A stretch of 64,000 nt of DNA from an uncultured Eubacteriales bacterium. Lineage in GTDB: Bacteria > Bacillota > Clostridia > Oscillospirales > Oscillospiraceae. Below the pieces are notes generated by a model that was not told the origin of the DNA, searched no databases, and saw only the letters and a list, made by a program, of their open reading frames with translations. This document shows, piece by piece, positions 9,241 to 18,418 of the stretch. The stretch lies in the NCBI GenBank assembly GCA_900315595.1, contig OMZQ01000005.1, forward strand, positions 37,153 to 101,152. The letters run 5' to 3'. The stretch's first letter is position 1. Each line of letters begins with the position of its first letter. The position numbers were made by a program, and so were the translations under genes.

Positions 9241-9799
9241 CGCCGTTATTCGGGTCGTTTACCGCCTGTATCTGTTCTGCGTGCAGATCGGACCGCGCTG
9301 GCTCCTGATTCTTGCCGCGTTCGGATCATCGCTCGGTCTCCTGCTTCGGCGGCGGGTCGGGCGCGGACTGGTCTTGCAGCGCAGAGCTCTTTGCCAATGG
9401 ATGCTCTGGTTTTACCTTGCGTTTATCCTGATCCAAACCGTCTTCTCCCGGCGCGTCCTCTTTGGTGCGGACGCTCCGCTTGCGGAGCGGATCGATCTGC
9501 GGGTCTTTTCCTCATGGGGGGATAAGCTCACCTATAATATCGACACGCGCATGGAATTTGCGCTGAATCTTCTGCTCCTTCTTCCGGTCGGACGACTCTG
9601 GCGTCCGTCCTTGCAGAAGCCGTTTTGGATGCTGTTCGTCTTTGGTACGCTGCTTTCGCTTGGGATCGAGTCGTCCCAGCTCCTTCTGCGCATCGGGTAT
9701 TTTGAGATCGCGGATTTCGTGGAAAACGTGATCGGTCTTTGTATCGGCTTCGGTCTGTATCTGCTCCGGGAGCGACGCCTCTGCCGGAAACACGCATAA
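9233..9799 (+). CDS. VanZ-like membrane protein
   Basis: A 188-residue integral membrane protein with four to five hydrophobic helices and the VanZ-like core (NLLLLLPVGRLW, then TLLSLGIESSQLLLRIGYFE and ADFVENVIGLCIGFGLYL). VanZ-like proteins are widespread in Gram-positive cell-envelope loci. The original member gives low-level teicoplanin resistance, but the general role is not known. It begins with GTG at 9233, overlapping the end of the SDR gene by 8 nt, and is the last gene of the operon before a strong terminator. Association with the polysaccharide pathway is by position only. Confidence 0.75.
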   Translation: MINAVIRVVYRLYLFCVQIGPRWLLILAAFGSSLGLLLRRRVGRGLVLQRRALCQWMLWFYLAFILIQTVFSRRVLFGADAPLAERIDLRVFSSWGDKLTYNIDTRMEFALNLLLLLPVGRLWRPSLQKPFWMLFVFGTLLSLGIESSQLLLRIGYFEIADFVENVIGLCIGFGLYLLRERRLCRKHA

Positions 9800-9848
9800 G
9801 AAAGCTGCCCCGCACGGTTCTTTGATTCCGTGCGGGACAGCTTTCTTT
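9800..9848. terminator. Bidirectional rho-independent terminator
   Basis: An 18-base left arm (9800-9817) is complementary, with one mismatch, to 9828-9845, with a 10-base loop. A T-run follows on the plus strand and an A/T-rich tail on the other. It lies between the convergent ends of the VanZ-like gene and the minus-strand nucleotidyltransferase, so it serves both. Confidence 0.9.
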
Positions 9849-9849
9849 G

Positions 9850-11091
9850 CTACAGGCCAAGCTCATCGAGCTGGGCGTGGACTGCATCCACGTTTTTCTG
9901 AGAGGCAGTGAACAAGCTGTTGACGACGTTGAGCTTGAACTGCTTGTTTTTGGTCTTGACCAGACGGGCAATCCACGCGTAGGGGAGGAGCCATGGCCTT
10001 CCGCGAAGATAGCGGTAGCGCTCAAGAGAGGACAGGTGACGATAGGAGGGGAAAAGCAGGGTGCGCCCCACCTTAAGCTTTGAGCGGGTCAGAGACTCAT
10101 CCGCCCCGCGCTGGACGCGCTCAAGCTCGTTAACCTTGCTGGAGGAGTTTTCCAGACCGAAAACACCGTAGTCGAATATGTTTGCCGTGACCGTCTCATA
10201 GAGCTCCTGCCGCAGCGGGGGCTTGACCAGGGGAGCGGACACACCGAACCAGGTCTCGCAAAGAGACAGGCAGCTCTGCGTGAAGCGCAGAAGGCCGATT
10301 CGCTCCGCATCCGTGCGGATACGCCCCCAGTCGAACCGATCAGGGAAGCGGTGCATCAGCATTGCCAGATCGTAAAACTGCCGGAACCCGACGCCTCTTC
10401 CGCGAAAATGTTTGGAGATGTGGACGATCAGATAGAGAAAGCAGAAGTTCGGGTCCAGCAGACGCTCACAGGTTCCTTCCCGGCCCGAAGAGCGTTCCCA
10501 CAGTTCTTCAAAGTAGGCGACACGGGCCTCGTTCTCATCCTCATTCGGACGAAGCAGATACTGCTGTAATTCGTAGAGGATGCCATGATCGGAATACTTC
10601 CACTCGTCGGCGGACCACTGCTTGACGACGAAACCGATTTCACACAGGGCGCTGCGAATTGCCTCGCGATCCTCCGCACGGATGATCACGTCGAGATCGG
10701 ACATCGTTCGAAGCAGCGGCTCCGGGTAGGCCTCCGCGATGGTCAGCCCCTTGAAGGGGAGATAGGGCAGCCCAAGTGAATCGACCGCCTGGGAGAACCG
10801 GAGATAGGAGACGACGCGGTTCATGGAATTCTGAACGGTTGAGCCGAAGACCTGAAGAAACTGGGGATAGACTGCTGCTCCTTCGGCAGATGCAAGCATC
10901 TGGTTCTGCACCTGGGCGTAGACGATGCCGGTCAGCTTGTGATGCTGAGCTATTTGCAGGAGCTCATTCCAGTCCACGTGATCCGGAACGGCAGTCTCGG
11001 TCTGGTGAAGATAATCCCGCAGGATTTGTAAGAAGAAGGAATGGGTTGGCGTCACGGACAAACACCTCGTTTCTGCCTGTAATTCTATCAT
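9850..11091 (-). CDS. Uncharacterised nucleotidyltransferase family protein
   Basis: A 413-residue protein of the 'uncharacterised nucleotidyltransferase' group (NTP_transf_5-like). The visible signature is LPFKGLTIAEAYPEPLLRTM followed by SDLDVIIRAEDREAI (~112-146), where the D-x-D pair fits a Pol-beta-type metal site. These proteins often occur near polysaccharide or PqqD genes, but their substrate is unknown. It stands alone on the minus strand, convergent with the polysaccharide operon and divergent from pepD. The N-terminal start is uncertain by a few codons. It could modify a sugar or a small molecule, or act as a toxin-like nucleotidyltransferase; there is no evidence for a partner antitoxin here. 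Confidence 0.65.
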   Translation of the reverse strand: MIELQAETRCLSVTPTHSFFLQILRDYLHQTETAVPDHVDWNELLQIAQHHKLTGIVYAQVQNQMLASAEGAAVYPQFLQVFGSTVQNSMNRVVSYLRFSQAVDSLGLPYLPFKGLTIAEAYPEPLLRTMSDLDVIIRAEDREAIRSALCEIGFVVKQWSADEWKYSDHGILYELQQYLLRPNEDENEARVAYFEELWERSSGREGTCERLLDPNFCFLYLIVHISKHFRGRGVGFRQFYDLAMLMHRFPDRFDWGRIRTDAERIGLLRFTQSCLSLCETWFGVSAPLVKPPLRQELYETVTANIFDYGVFGLENSSSKVNELERVQRGADESLTRSKLKVGRTLLFPSYRHLSSLERYRYLRGRPWLLPYAWIARLVKTKNKQFKLNVVNSLFTASQKNVDAVHAQLDELGL

Positions 11092-11130
11092 ATTTTTTCA
11101 ATTATTCAACCTTTTTTCTCAGCGTGAGTG

Positions 11131-11159
11131 TGGACATTTCAGGAAGAATCTGATATAAT
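11131..11159 (+). promoter_or_regulatory. SigA-type promoter for pepD
   Basis: TGGACA at 11131-11136, a 17-base spacer and a perfect TATAAT at 11154-11159, 31 bases before the pepD start. An AGGAGG ribosome-binding site lies at 11179-11184. Confidence 0.8.
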
Positions 11160-11190
11160 GACAAAAATACCAAATTACAGGAGGCATTTC

Positions 11191-12639
11191 ATGGAAAAGC
11201 GTGTTTTGGAAGGAATCCAGCCCGAACGGGCGATGTATTATTTTGAAGAGCTCTGCGCCATCCCGCACGGCTCCACCAACACGAAGCAGGTCAGCGACTG
11301 GCTGGTCAGCTTCGCCAAGGACCACGGCCTGCGGTATTATCAGGACGAGGCCAACAACGTCGTCATTTACAAGGACGGCTCCGTCGGTTACGAGCATCAT
11401 CCCTCCGTTATTCTCCAGGGCCACATGGATATGGTCGCTGAAAAGACCAAGGACAGTCCCATTGATTTCACGAAGGACGGTCTTGATCTCCGCACCGACG
11501 GCGAAAACATCTGGGCCAACGGCACCACTCTGGGCGGCGACGACGGCATTGCCGTGGCATACGCCCTGGCGATCCTCGAATCCGACTCGATCCCCCACCC
11601 GCCGCTGGAGTGTGTGTTCACCGTGGATGAGGAGATCGGCATGCTTGGAGCTGCCGCGCTCGATACCTCCGTGCTCCAGGGCAAGATCCTGATCAACTGC
11701 GACTCCGAGGACGAGGGCATTCTGACCGTGAGCTGCGCCGGCGGCGCGACCTCCGGCCTGCACCTGCCGGTCAAGTCCGACAAGGTCGAGGGCAAGGGAA
11801 TTCATATCTACGTGGATGGCCTTCAGGGCGGTCACAGCGGCGCGGAGATCAACAAGGGCCGTGCAAACTCCAATAAGGTGATGGGTGAGCTTCTGCAGCG
11901 CCTGCTCCGCACCCTGCCTTACCGCCTTGTATACGTCCGCGGCGGCCAGAAGGACAACGCGATTCCGCGTTATACGATGGCAAAGGTCATTGTGGCCGAG
12001 AACCGTCTGGACGACGCCCTGGCTGCGATCAAGAAGATCGGCGACGACCTGCTCGGGACCCTGCCTGCGCAGGAAACCGGCGCGAAGATCTACTGTGAAA
12101 GCTGCGTCTGCCGCGGTCACGCAATGACCATCGCCTCCACACGCGCTGCGATCGGTCTGCTGACGGACGTTCCCAACGGCGTCCAGGCCATGAGCAAGGA
12201 TATCGACGGCCTGGTTCAGACCTCTCTGAATCTCGGCATTCTCAAGACCGAGGGCGGCGAGGTCAGCATGACCTTCTCCGTCCGCAGCTCCGTCAATACC
12301 GAGAAGCTCGCCCTGATCGAGACCCTGAAGCAGACCGGCGAGAAGTACGGCGCCTCCTACACCGAGAGCGGCGCTTACCCCGCCTGGGAGTACCAGAAGG
12401 AATCCCACCTGCGCGACGTCATGGTCCGCACCTTCGAACGCATGTACGGACGCGAGCCGGTCGTGGAGGCCATTCACGCCGGTTTGGAGTGCGGCCTTTT
12501 CTCCGACAAGATCAAGGGTCTGGACTGCGTTTCCTTCGGCCCCGATATGAAGGATATCCACACCACCCGCGAGCAGTTGAACGTGGCTTCCGCCGCACGC
12601 ACCTGGGACTATCTTCTGGCTGTCCTCGAGCAGCTGTAA
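11191..12639 (+). CDS. pepD: Aminoacyl-histidine dipeptidase (M20 family)
   Basis: A 482-residue zinc dipeptidase of the PepD (Xaa-His dipeptidase) branch of family M20, cleaving dipeptides such as carnosine in the cytoplasm. The catalytic blocks are GHMDMV (~77-82, zinc ligand His and Asp), LGGDDGIAVAYAL (~117-129), the acid pair in FTVDEEIGMLG (~146-156) and NCDSEDEG (~171-178). The dimerisation (lid) domain occupies the middle, and the C-terminal ligand is in AIHAGLECGLF. The length matches PepD (~485). The start at 11191 is chosen because an AGGAGG lies 6 nt upstream and it begins with MEKRVLEG; the longer frame to 11128 would overlap the promoter. Confidence 0.92.
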   Translation: MEKRVLEGIQPERAMYYFEELCAIPHGSTNTKQVSDWLVSFAKDHGLRYYQDEANNVVIYKDGSVGYEHHPSVILQGHMDMVAEKTKDSPIDFTKDGLDLRTDGENIWANGTTLGGDDGIAVAYALAILESDSIPHPPLECVFTVDEEIGMLGAAALDTSVLQGKILINCDSEDEGILTVSCAGGATSGLHLPVKSDKVEGKGIHIYVDGLQGGHSGAEINKGRANSNKVMGELLQRLLRTLPYRLVYVRGGQKDNAIPRYTMAKVIVAENRLDDALAAIKKIGDDLLGTLPAQETGAKIYCESCVCRGHAMTIASTRAAIGLLTDVPNGVQAMSKDIDGLVQTSLNLGILKTEGGEVSMTFSVRSSVNTEKLALIETLKQTGEKYGASYTESGAYPAWEYQKESHLRDVMVRTFERMYGREPVVEAIHAGLECGLFSDKIKGLDCVSFGPDMKDIHTTREQLNVASAARTWDYLLAVLEQL

Positions 12640-12666
12640 GCCCGTTTGTCCCATTCTGATACCGAC

Positions 12667-14055
12667 ATGAATCGATCCCGCTATATAGGAGATCGTCGGT
12701 TCTACCGTCTGGCACTGGCCGTTGCCGTGCCGATCATGATTCAGAACGGCATCACGAATTTCGTGAGCATGCTCGACAACATCATGGTCGGCCGGCTCGG
12801 CACGGTCGAGATGACCGGCGTTTCCATTGGCAACAGCCTGATTTTCGTTTTCAACCTTGCCGTTTTCGGAGCCGTCTCCGGCGCCGGTATCTTCGGTGCG
12901 CAGTTTTTCGGCAAGGGCGATACGGACGGCGTCCGCTATGCCTTCCGGTACAAGGTTTTGGAGGGTATTCTTCTGCTTGCCTTGGGCTGCGGTATTTTCC
13001 TCGGCTTCGGCAGACCGCTGATCCGGCTGTTTTTGCAGGGCGAGGGCGACGTGACCGACATCGAGGGCAGCTTGCACTTCGGCTGGCGCTACGTAAAGAT
13101 TATGCTCATCGGCTTGCCGGCCTTCGTGCTGGTTCAGTGCTACGCCGGCTCCCTGCGCGAGACCGGCCAGACCGTCCTGCCGATGGCTGCGGGTCTTGCT
13201 TCCGTTGGCGTCAATTTCGTCTTCAACTGGCTGCTGATCTTCGGCAAGCTCGGCTTTCCGCGTCTGGGCTCTGACGGCGCTGCGATCGCGACCGTTCTCT
13301 CCCGCTACGTGGAGGCCGGCATCGTGATGATCGCCACCCACCGCCGAGCGGACCGATATCCCTTCATCCGCGGCGCGTGGCGGAGCCTGCGCATCCCCCG
13401 CAAGCTGGCAGGGGAGATCACGAAGAAGGGCATGCCTCTGATCTTCAATGAGACTCTCTGGGCCCTGGGCCAGACCCTTTTGGTGCAGAGCTATTCCATT
13501 CGCGGCTATGAAGTCGTCTCCGCCACGAACATTGCCTTTACCCTCGGAAACGTGTTCAGCGTCTCCTTCATGGCAATGGGCAATGCAATCGGCATTCTGG
13601 TCGGACAGCAACTCGGCGCGGGCGAGATCGAGCGTGCGAAGGAGACGGACAGCAGGCTGATCGCCTTCTCGCTTGCCATCAGCGCCGTCTTCGGCTGCAT
13701 GATGGCTGCTGCAAGCCGTTTCTTTCCGAATATCTACAACACCGAACCCGGCGTTCGCACTCTGGCGTCCAGCTTTATTCTGATCAACGCCTGTCTGATG
13801 CCGGTACATGCTTATTCCAACGCCGCCTATTTTACCCTCCGCTCCGGCGGAAAGACCTACGTGACCTTCCTCTTTGACAGTTTCTTTTCGTGCGTCGTGG
13901 TCGCGCCGACGGCCTACTGTCTTTCCAGGTTCACAAGTCTTCCCATCGTGCCGCTGTTCCTCTGCTGTCAGGGCGTGGAGCTGGTGAAGTGCCTCATCGG
14001 CTATTTCATGATCCGCAGCGGAGTCTGGATCCAAAATATCGTAAAGGATAATTAA
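12667..14055 (+). CDS. MATE-family multidrug/organic cation exporter
   Basis: A roughly 462-residue membrane protein with twelve hydrophobic helices in two homologous halves. The N-terminal half has ALAVAVPIMIQNGITNFVSM and LDNIMVGRLGTVEMTGVSIG, the second half has NETLWALGQTLLVQSYSIRG, all typical of MATE antiporters that expel drugs or metabolites using Na+ or H+ gradients. The TTG at 12646 would give a 7-residue extension; ATG 12667 is preferred, although its ribosome-binding site is poor. It lies 27 nt after pepD and 3 nt before an ABC exporter, so all three are probably cotranscribed. The substrate is unknown. Confidence 0.85.
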   Translation: MNRSRYIGDRRFYRLALAVAVPIMIQNGITNFVSMLDNIMVGRLGTVEMTGVSIGNSLIFVFNLAVFGAVSGAGIFGAQFFGKGDTDGVRYAFRYKVLEGILLLALGCGIFLGFGRPLIRLFLQGEGDVTDIEGSLHFGWRYVKIMLIGLPAFVLVQCYAGSLRETGQTVLPMAAGLASVGVNFVFNWLLIFGKLGFPRLGSDGAAIATVLSRYVEAGIVMIATHRRADRYPFIRGAWRSLRIPRKLAGEITKKGMPLIFNETLWALGQTLLVQSYSIRGYEVVSATNIAFTLGNVFSVSFMAMGNAIGILVGQQLGAGEIERAKETDSRLIAFSLAISAVFGCMMAAASRFFPNIYNTEPGVRTLASSFILINACLMPVHAYSNAAYFTLRSGGKTYVTFLFDSFFSCVVVAPTAYCLSRFTSLPIVPLFLCCQGVELVKCLIGYFMIRSGVWIQNIVKDN

Positions 14056-14058
14056 ACC

Positions 14059-15825
14059 ATGACAAACCGTGACACCGCCTATTACCGCAGCCACAACCTG
14101 CTTCGCGTCTTCCTGAGCTATTTCAAGCCCCACAAGAAGCTCTTTGCCGTGGATCTGTCCTGCGCGATTCTGGTCGCCGCCATCGACCTTGCCTTTCCGC
14201 TGGTCACGCGCCACGCTCTGTATAAGCTGCTTCCGAACGCGAGTTACCGCCCTTTCTTCCTGTTGATGGGCGTCATGCTCCTGTGCTATCTTCTGCGCTC
14301 GTTTTTGCAGTTCGTGATCGCCTATTGGGGACACACCTTCGGCATTCGCGTGGAGGCCGATATCCGCGAGGACCTGTTCTCGCACATGCAGTATTTGAGC
14401 TTTGAATACTACGATCGCAACCGTACCGGCCAGATGATGAGCCGCCTGACCTCCGACCTGTTTGAAATCACGGAGCTGGCCCACCACGGCCCGGAGGATC
14501 TGGTGACCTCCATCCTGACGGTCATCGGCGCAATGATCATTATGTTCACGGTCCAGTGGAAGCTGGCCCTCGTCGTTGCAATGACCTTTCCGATCTGCCT
14601 TTCCGTGGTGATCCTGCGGCGGCGCAGAATGGGCCGTGCCTCCAAGATGGTCAAGCAGCGCACCGCAGCCATCAACGCCGACATCGAATCGTCCCTCTCC
14701 GGCTTCCGTACCTCCAAGGCATTTACGAACGAGGATATGGAGCTGCACAAGTTCGAGGTCTCCAACGACCGGTTCAAGATCTCCAAGCGCGAGTTCCACC
14801 GGGAGATGGGCATTTTCCACGCCACGATGGAATTCTTCACGTCTATCCTGCACGTGACCGTGATCGCCGTGGGCGGATGGCTCATCATGCGCGGGCAGAT
14901 GGACTACCGTGATATCATCACCTTCTCGCTCTATATCGCCTCCTTCGTCACGCCCATCCGCAAGATGGCGACCCTTTCCGAGACGCTGGCGAACGGCTTC
15001 GCAGGTCTCAAGCGCTTTGTGGAGATCATGCGCACCGAGCCGGGGATTCAGGATAAGCCGGACGCCTGCCCGCTTGAGCGGGTTCGCGGGGAGATCCGCC
15101 TGGAACACGTGGATTTCTCCTATCAGACCGATCTGCCGGTCCTGCACGGCGTCAGCCTGAACATTCGGGCAGGGGAGACTGTAGCTGTGGTCGGTCCCTC
15201 CGGCGGCGGCAAGACCACCCTTTGCCAGCTTATTCCGCGCTTCTATGACGTGGACGGCGGCAGCATTACCGTGGACGGTCATGACGTCCGCGACGTCACG
15301 CAGCGCTCTCTGCACGCCAACATCGGTATCGTCCAGCAGGACGTGTTCCTCTTTGCGAATACGATCCTGGAGAATATCCGCTACGGCAGACCGGACGCAA
15401 CCATGGAGGAGGTCGTTGCCGCAGCCAAACAGGCCGAAATCTACGACGATATCATGCAGATGCCGGAGGGCTTCAACACCTACGTCGGCGAGCGTGGGAC
15501 CCTGCTTTCCGGCGGTCAGAAGCAGCGCATTTCGATCGCCCGCATTTTCCTCAAAAATCCGCCGATTCTGATCCTGGACGAGGCGACCTCCGCTCTTGAC
15601 AGTCTGACCGAGGCGAAGATCCAACGCGCCTTTGACAATCTTGCCAAGGGCCGTACGACTCTGATCATTGCCCACCGTCTCTCTACGATCCACGCGGCGG
15701 ACCGCGTCGTGGTGATTGCCGACGGCGAGATCCGCGAAGAAGGAACACAGAGCGAGCTGCTTGCAAAGGACGGGATTTTTGCCCGCCTCTACAAGACGCA
15801 GAATCCGGGCAGCGTGCTTGCGTGA
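14059..15825 (+). CDS. ABC exporter half-transporter (permease + ATPase fusion)
   Basis: A 588-residue ABC exporter of the MsbA/LmrA/BmrA type: six transmembrane helices in residues ~1-320, then an ATP-binding domain. Walker A is GPSGGGKTT (~379-387), the Q-loop region GIVQQDVFLF (~427-436), the ABC signature LSGGQ (~486-490), Walker B ILILDEATSALDS (~506-518) and the H-loop IIAHRLS (~538-544). One Walker A glycine replaces the usual serine or cysteine (GPSGGGK), a common variant. It would work as a homodimer exporting lipid or drug-like compounds. It follows the MATE gene by 3 nt. No terminator is evident before the next promoter. Confidence 0.9.
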   Translation: MTNRDTAYYRSHNLLRVFLSYFKPHKKLFAVDLSCAILVAAIDLAFPLVTRHALYKLLPNASYRPFFLLMGVMLLCYLLRSFLQFVIAYWGHTFGIRVEADIREDLFSHMQYLSFEYYDRNRTGQMMSRLTSDLFEITELAHHGPEDLVTSILTVIGAMIIMFTVQWKLALVVAMTFPICLSVVILRRRRMGRASKMVKQRTAAINADIESSLSGFRTSKAFTNEDMELHKFEVSNDRFKISKREFHREMGIFHATMEFFTSILHVTVIAVGGWLIMRGQMDYRDIITFSLYIASFVTPIRKMATLSETLANGFAGLKRFVEIMRTEPGIQDKPDACPLERVRGEIRLEHVDFSYQTDLPVLHGVSLNIRAGETVAVVGPSGGGKTTLCQLIPRFYDVDGGSITVDGHDVRDVTQRSLHANIGIVQQDVFLFANTILENIRYGRPDATMEEVVAAAKQAEIYDDIMQMPEGFNTYVGERGTLLSGGQKQRISIARIFLKNPPILILDEATSALDSLTEAKIQRAFDNLAKGRTTLIIAHRLSTIHAADRVVVIADGEIREEGTQSELLAKDGIFARLYKTQNPGSVLA

Positions 15826-15861
15826 GCAGATCGATGCATCCGGTTTCGGCAGAATTCGCAG

Positions 15862-15890
15862 TTGATTTTCCAATTCAGAATTGATATAAT
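15862..15890 (+). promoter_or_regulatory. SigA-type promoter for the amino-sugar operon
   Basis: TTGATT at 15862-15867, a 17-base spacer, and a perfect TATAAT at 15885-15890, 38 bases upstream of the kinase start codon. A GGAGG at ~15919-15923 precedes the ATG. Confidence 0.8.
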
Positions 15891-15928
15891 ACCAAGAGTA
15901 TACTATATTTGTACCTTTGGAGGAAACC

Positions 15929-16990
15929 ATGCAGCAGGCCATTCATCATTTTCAGATCATGAGCCAGCCGGTCACGTGCAAAACCTTTGGGCACGGTCAG
16001 ATCAACTATACGTTCCAGATCGGCACAGATTCCGGTAAGCAATATATTCTGCAGCGCATCAACACCCACGTATTTAAGAAGCCCGTTCAGCTCATGGAGA
16101 ACGTGATCGCTGTCACCGAACACATTCAGAAGAAGGTGAGCGATGACAGCCATTCACTTCGATTCGTGCCGGCTCTGGATGGAAAGTATTACTACCGCGA
16201 CGAGCGCCGTCGTTTCTGGCGATGCTACGAATTCGTTGGCGGCTTCTGCCTGGAGGCCCCGGAATCTGACGCCGATTTCTACGAGAGCGCTCTGGCCTTC
16301 GGACGCTTCCAGGATCAGCTCTCCGACTTCCCCGCCGAGACCCTGCACGCGACGATTCCGAACTTCCACAACACGCCCGACCGTTACCGCAAGCTCCGCA
16401 TTGCAATGGATGAGGACGCCTGTGACCGGCTTCAGTTCGTGCAGAAGGAGATCGACTTCATCATGGAGCGGGAGGAGGAGGCCGGAACCATCCAGCGGAT
16501 GCTGGAATCCGGCGAGCTGCCCCTGCGCGTGACGCACAACGATACCAAGCTCAACAACGTCCTGCTCGATCCGAAGACCCGCAAGGCGCTCTGCGTCCTC
16601 GATCTTGACACCGTCATGCCCGGCTCCAGTCTCTTTGACTTCGGCGACTCCATCCGCTTCGGCGCGGCCACGGCCCCAGAGGATGTGCAGGAGCTCAGCC
16701 GGATGTCGCTGGATCTTCACCTCTTTGACGTCTACACCAAGGGCTTTCTTGACGGCTGTCACAGCCTGACCCGGAAGGAGATCGAGCTGCTGCCGCTCGG
16801 CGCGAAGACCATCACGCTGGAGCTTGCGGTCCGCTTCCTGACGGACTACCTCGAAAGCGACCACTACTTCAAGACCCAGTATCCCGACCACAATCTCGTC
16901 CGCACCCGTGCCCAGCTCAAGCTCGTGGAGGACATGGAGAGCAAGTGGTACCGGATGCAGAAAATCGTGAAAAAATACATGGAGAATTAA
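15929..16990 (+). CDS. NahK-like sugar kinase (aminoglycoside phosphotransferase fold)
   Basis: A 353-residue protein of the APH/choline-kinase fold. Visible motifs are FGHGQINYTFQI (~19-30, glycine-rich ATP loop region), the catalytic loop VTHNDTKLNNVLLD (~199-212, HxDxxxxN) and VLDLDTVMPGSSLFDFGD (~222-239, metal-binding Asp). The closest remembered family is N-acetylhexosamine 1-kinase (NahK), which phosphorylates GlcNAc/GalNAc at C1 in the lacto-/galacto-N-biose pathway. The next two genes are a ROK protein and nagA, supporting amino-sugar use. Start 15929 is chosen for the GGAGG just upstream, rather than a TTG at 15917. The exact sugar is inferred. Confidence 0.75.
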   Translation: MQQAIHHFQIMSQPVTCKTFGHGQINYTFQIGTDSGKQYILQRINTHVFKKPVQLMENVIAVTEHIQKKVSDDSHSLRFVPALDGKYYYRDERRRFWRCYEFVGGFCLEAPESDADFYESALAFGRFQDQLSDFPAETLHATIPNFHNTPDRYRKLRIAMDEDACDRLQFVQKEIDFIMEREEEAGTIQRMLESGELPLRVTHNDTKLNNVLLDPKTRKALCVLDLDTVMPGSSLFDFGDSIRFGAATAPEDVQELSRMSLDLHLFDVYTKGFLDGCHSLTRKEIELLPLGAKTITLELAVRFLTDYLESDHYFKTQYPDHNLVRTRAQLKLVEDMESKWYRMQKIVKKYMEN

Positions 16991-16993
16991 ATC

Positions 16994-18397
16994 ATGGAAT
17001 ATCTTGGGATCCCCTTTGAGGTTCGCAATCGTCCGGAATTAGACCCCGGCTACATTCCCCTCGGCCCCTGGATGGCCGCCTACCTGCGCGGCGCGACCAA
17101 GCCCATTTCTATCGCGGTTGAGCGCGACAAGGGCAAGATCACGGTTCGCCATGCGGCGATCTACGGCACGCCGGAAATGGCCGAGGCCGACTATCGCTTC
17201 GTGGATCGTTACGTCAAATTCCTGCTCTGGTCCATCGGCGGCTTCCGCGTCTATATCCGCGGGGCAAGCGAGATCGCCAGGCGTTTGGCCGGGGAATACG
17301 TCTACTTCGAAAACGGAGAAGGCGAAAACGGAAAGCGCTGGTTCGACGTCCAGTTCATGTCCGACGTCTTTGAAAACGGCTTTGAGATCGTGGACTGCAC
17401 CGATCGCGACTTCCCCGAAGAAAACGACGCCTCCGTTTCCGTCGGCGGTCATCTGGATGGCTGTCGCATCGGCTTTGACGCCGGCGGCTCAGACCGAAAG
17501 GTCTCCGCTGTGATCGACGGCAAGACCGTCTATTCCGAGGAGGTCGTATGGCATCCGAAGACCGTCTCTGATCCTCAGTACCACTTTGATGAGATCGTTG
17601 CAGCCTTCCGCACTGCGGCCTCCAAGATGCCCCGTGTGGACGGAATCGGCGTTTCCTCCGCAGGTGTCTTCATCGGCAACGCTCCGATGGTCAGCTCCCT
17701 GTTCATCAAGGTTCCCCGCGAGAAGGAGGTCCGAAAGCTCGTCCACACGATCTTTGACCGCGCTGCGGCGGAAATCGGGGACGGCAGCGTGCCCATCGTG
17801 GTCGCCAACGACGGCGACGTGACCGCTCTGGCCGGTGCGATGGGTCTGAGTGCGACCGCCGTGATGGGGATGGCTATGGGTACCAGCGAGGCTGTCGGCT
17901 ACGTGGACCGCAAGGGCAATGTCCTGGGCTGGTTCAACGAGCTGGCATTTGCCCCGGTGGATCTGTCAGAGAACGCCATGATGGACGAATGGTCCTTTGA
18001 CATCGGCGTCGGCTGCAAGTATTTTTCTCAGGACGCCGTAATCAAGCTGGCGCCCGCCGCCGGGATCGAGCTGGACGAGAGTCTGACCCCTGCGGAAAAG
18101 CTCAAGTTCGTCCAGGAGCTGATGGAGCGAGACGATCCCCGCGCCGTCCGGATTTTCCGGTCCATCGGCTGCTATCTGGCGCACACGATGCAGCTTTACA
18201 GCATGTTCTATGATGTGGAGCACATGATCGTCCTGGGCCGCGTTATGTCCGGCAAGGGCGGAGACTGCATCTTAGCTGAATGCAAGCGGATCATGGCCGA
18301 GGAATATCCTGAGCTTGCCTCGAAGATGCACGTCATGCTCCCGGATGAAAAGACCCGCCGCGTCGGTCAGTCCGTGGCCGCCGCGTCCCTTCCCTGA
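16994..18397 (+). CDS. Atypical ROK-family protein with an extra N-terminal domain
   Basis: A 467-residue protein. Residues ~153-467 resemble a ROK-type actin-fold sugar kinase: phosphate-1 loop IGFDAGGSDRKVSAV (~155-169), GIGVSSAGVFIG (~216-227), VVANDGDVTALAGAMG (~262-277) and a GMAMGTSEAVG segment. Residues 1-150 (MEYLGIPFEVRNRPELD onward) form an additional alpha/beta domain I cannot assign. The usual ROK zinc motif (GH...CxCGxxGCxE) is absent: the expected EIGH is replaced by ELAF and there is no Cys cluster. It may still be a sugar kinase, or a regulator or pseudo-enzyme. It sits 3 nt after the NahK-like gene and 21 nt before nagA, so a role with N-acetylhexosamine is likely. Confidence 0.7.
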   Translation: MEYLGIPFEVRNRPELDPGYIPLGPWMAAYLRGATKPISIAVERDKGKITVRHAAIYGTPEMAEADYRFVDRYVKFLLWSIGGFRVYIRGASEIARRLAGEYVYFENGEGENGKRWFDVQFMSDVFENGFEIVDCTDRDFPEENDASVSVGGHLDGCRIGFDAGGSDRKVSAVIDGKTVYSEEVVWHPKTVSDPQYHFDEIVAAFRTAASKMPRVDGIGVSSAGVFIGNAPMVSSLFIKVPREKEVRKLVHTIFDRAAAEIGDGSVPIVVANDGDVTALAGAMGLSATAVMGMAMGTSEAVGYVDRKGNVLGWFNELAFAPVDLSENAMMDEWSFDIGVGCKYFSQDAVIKLAPAAGIELDESLTPAEKLKFVQELMERDDPRAVRIFRSIGCYLAHTMQLYSMFYDVEHMIVLGRVMSGKGGDCILAECKRIMAEEYPELASKMHVMLPDEKTRRVGQSVAAASLP

Positions 18398-18418
18398 TCC
18401 TATCACTCGGAGGCTTCT

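Noticed and set aside
11119..15942. Open minus-strand frame of 1607 codons opposite pepD, MATE and ABC genes
   Set aside because: It is a mirror of high-GC codon use in three well-supported plus-strand genes. The translation is His/Asp/Gln-rich with no family features.
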